Assembly (NCBI GenBank): GCA_911728455.2
Contig: OU452219.1
Coordinates: forward strand, 14,350,397 to 14,414,396
Origin: Marthasterias glacialis
Taxonomy: Eukaryota > Echinodermata > Asteroidea > Forcipulatida > Asteriidae
Length of the DNA stretch: 64,000 nucleotides
Direction: 5' to 3'
Shown: piece after piece, positions 62,148 to 64,000 of the stretch
How positions within the stretch are numbered: the first letter of the stretch is position 1
Layout of the letters: each line of letters starts with the position of its first letter
The notes under the pieces: model-generated
Seen by the model: only the letters and a program-made list of their open reading frames with translations
Told to the model about the DNA's origin: nothing
Database searches by the model: none
Translations under genes and position numbers: made by a program

Positions 62148-64000
62148 TTAAGATTGAATTCAAACACGACTTGTTTTTAAAGATGGCGGCATTCGGGATT
62201 TAACTATTTATATGTACGAGTAGATACGTTGCCCAAATTAAGTTAAGACTATCAAAAAGTCACGCACTAAATCGCTGAAAATCATTGAACTGGTACCGTT
62301 TCACGCAAAATAAAAGGGTTTCTTAAAAAAAATCAACATGTTGCAATTATTCCAGGAAATGAAAATTATATGAGATTTTTACTGATTACGTATTACGTTG
62401 ATTTGTGAGTTTTTGCCGTTGTTTTATTTCAACAAAACTTTTGACAATCTAACAACACTTTTTCTTTAAAGTGTCTCAAAAAAAAACAAGCATGGATCTT
62501 ATCGCTTGAATAGGCCTACGGTTAACTGAAATTTGTTTCAACATTTGAAGCATATGGGTTCTCTCGGTAATGGCCGTCTGTAAACGTGACGTTAATCAGC
62601 TTTAGTTTCAATTAAAGATACAATGAATAATGCATCTTCACTCATGGGTGCTATAAACACTTCGTGTGTATATAACACAAGACACAAGCACAACACTCAT
62701 GAGACAGAAACCAAAAAGATTTGCATACTCCTGTAGTCCGACTCACTGCGTCCTTCGATTGTAAGGAAGCAATTTTACCATGTGTAGGGACAATGTCGAG
62801 TGGCCTGGTGTGATGAGATGAAGGGGGAAATAGTTGAGCGGGGAAGAGGTTATTTTCAATCTCATTCAAGTGAACGCATGCTGTCCGTTGAACTGCAGTA
62901 AAACTCGTTCTGTTGCTCCCGCCACAATTAAATTACATCGTAGTTATCATCACTTTAAAATCGACCCCGTACATTCAGAGGTTGACCTTCGGGGGAAAAA
63001 AAATATTACAGGCATCCTCGACGAGATGTGTTTTTAATGTCCGCTAAAAATTCGATCGAAAAACACCGCGGCGATTATTACGAATTTGCTTTGCGCATCT
63101 CTACGGGTGGGTTTGAATGAAATCTTTAAATTTCTATTTCAGTCAATATCTCCAAACAATGAGACTGAAATGTTAATGTTTTGTTTTATAAATTGGAAAT
63201 TATTTCTCCCTCTGCTAATTTAAAAAAAAAAAGTTTTTTAATAACGACTTTTACATCTTGCCTTTGTCCATTGACAATCCATGTCAACTAAAACAGAAAA
63301 AAGACCCATGGCTGTGTGCAGCCCACTCATTTAGCAAGTATTCCAAATATTTGAAATGTATAAACATTTCTTGTCAGATAAAAATTTAATCACATAAAAC
63401 GTTTGCAAAAGTATGGAGAATCCATTGCTTTTAATGATACCGGTACCAGTGGGTTCATCGTCTTCACGGAAACGTGAGATACCAAATGTTAAACATGTTA
63501 ATATAAAGCCATGGCAATATTTGAACAAAATGGTAACTTGCATACTAATATACTGCTACATTTAGTTTCTCAAAAAAGTACAGTTATATCTTTCTGGGCT
63601 ATATTTTGTATACAAGGGTTTTGAATTCTCGATATTTATAAAACAATGAAGGTATTTAAAAAAAAAACAGATTTTACCAAAAGTGTACAAGCAATTCCAC
63701 GTTATTACACCGACCACTGGTCTCCTCCAGTTACAATGACTACGGATACATTTCTAGAAATCTGGTTTGATAAATGATTTTCAGTACTGAGACGTCGACT
63801 TTGTGATTGGTAACAACAAATTTGAACATAGAATTTTTATGTCACAACGATCATCCAAAGTAGCCAACATAATGATACCGTTCGGCCAATGGGGAATCGT
63901 GAAACTGCCCGTCATTTTGTTCTAAGTTTTTCCTGCCACTACCGTCTATGTCATGTTCCCTGTATGCCAGAGCAAACTGAAGTACGATTGTCATTTTATA

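Larger units (their letters stand above)
61267..64000. other. 5' flank or first intron of the exchanger gene
   Basis: An N-terminal exon with signal peptide should lie upstream on the minus strand. None of the short frames here (for example 62651-62869 or 63331-63543) resembles a family N terminus. Apart from a MITE and short repeats I see unique AT-rich sequence. Confidence 0.4.

Noticed and set aside
62651..62869. Candidate N-terminal exon of the exchanger (72-codon minus frame)
   Set aside because: No signal-peptide hydrophobic run near the ATG and no family similarity; no suitably phased donor identified.

Overview
This is AT-rich eukaryotic nuclear DNA: coding exons of 40 to 240 bp with GT-AG junctions sit in introns of up to several kb, among tRNA-derived SINEs, miniature inverted-repeat elements, LINE remnants and minisatellites. 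The protein families and the repeat types fit a marine invertebrate deuterostome, most likely an echinoderm. That assignment is inference from general appearance, not from a database match.

The window holds three protein-coding loci. (1) Positions 442-5808, + strand: the last seven coding exons of a BROX-like gene (BRO1 domain, C-terminal CaaX box CSIS); its 5' exons lie off the left edge. (2) Positions 7925-22598, + strand: an RBBP9-type alpha/beta hydrolase locus. A complete five-exon gene (188 aa, intact Ser-Asp-His triad, LxCxE motif) is followed by a tandem copy of exons 2-5 for which I find no first exon. The second copy has cysteine in place of the nucleophilic serine. Splice phases would let exon 1 join either cassette. 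(3) Positions 31939-61266, - strand: sixteen exons (531 residues) of an SLC24-family K+-dependent Na+/Ca2+ exchanger, closest by eye to SLC24A3/A4, with both alpha repeats. Its N-terminal signal/leader exon was not found and probably lies beyond 61.3 kb or off the right edge. It is transcribed convergently towards the RBBP9 locus.

Layout: 1-5.8 kb BROX end, with a 34-bp minisatellite in one intron; 5.8-7.9 kb intergenic; 7.9-17.5 kb RBBP9 copy A, whose introns hold a perfect 274-bp-arm foldback, a MITE inside a MITE, a LINE fragment and a 2.3-kb terminal-inverted-repeat element; 19.7-22.6 kb RBBP9 copy B; 22.6-31.9 kb gene-free DNA; 31.9-61.3 kb exchanger gene, with a 3.1-kb array of about 110 copies of a 28-bp unit in one intron; 61.3-64 kb no confident gene.

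The most interesting items are the RBBP9 cassette duplication with its Ser-to-Cys change, the gapless 28-bp array, the perfect foldback palindrome, and the 2.3-kb element carrying an exon-like reading frame and a tandemly duplicated segment whose changes are mostly synonymous. Exon models come from reading conserved protein segments and splice sites by eye; no alignment or database search was run.
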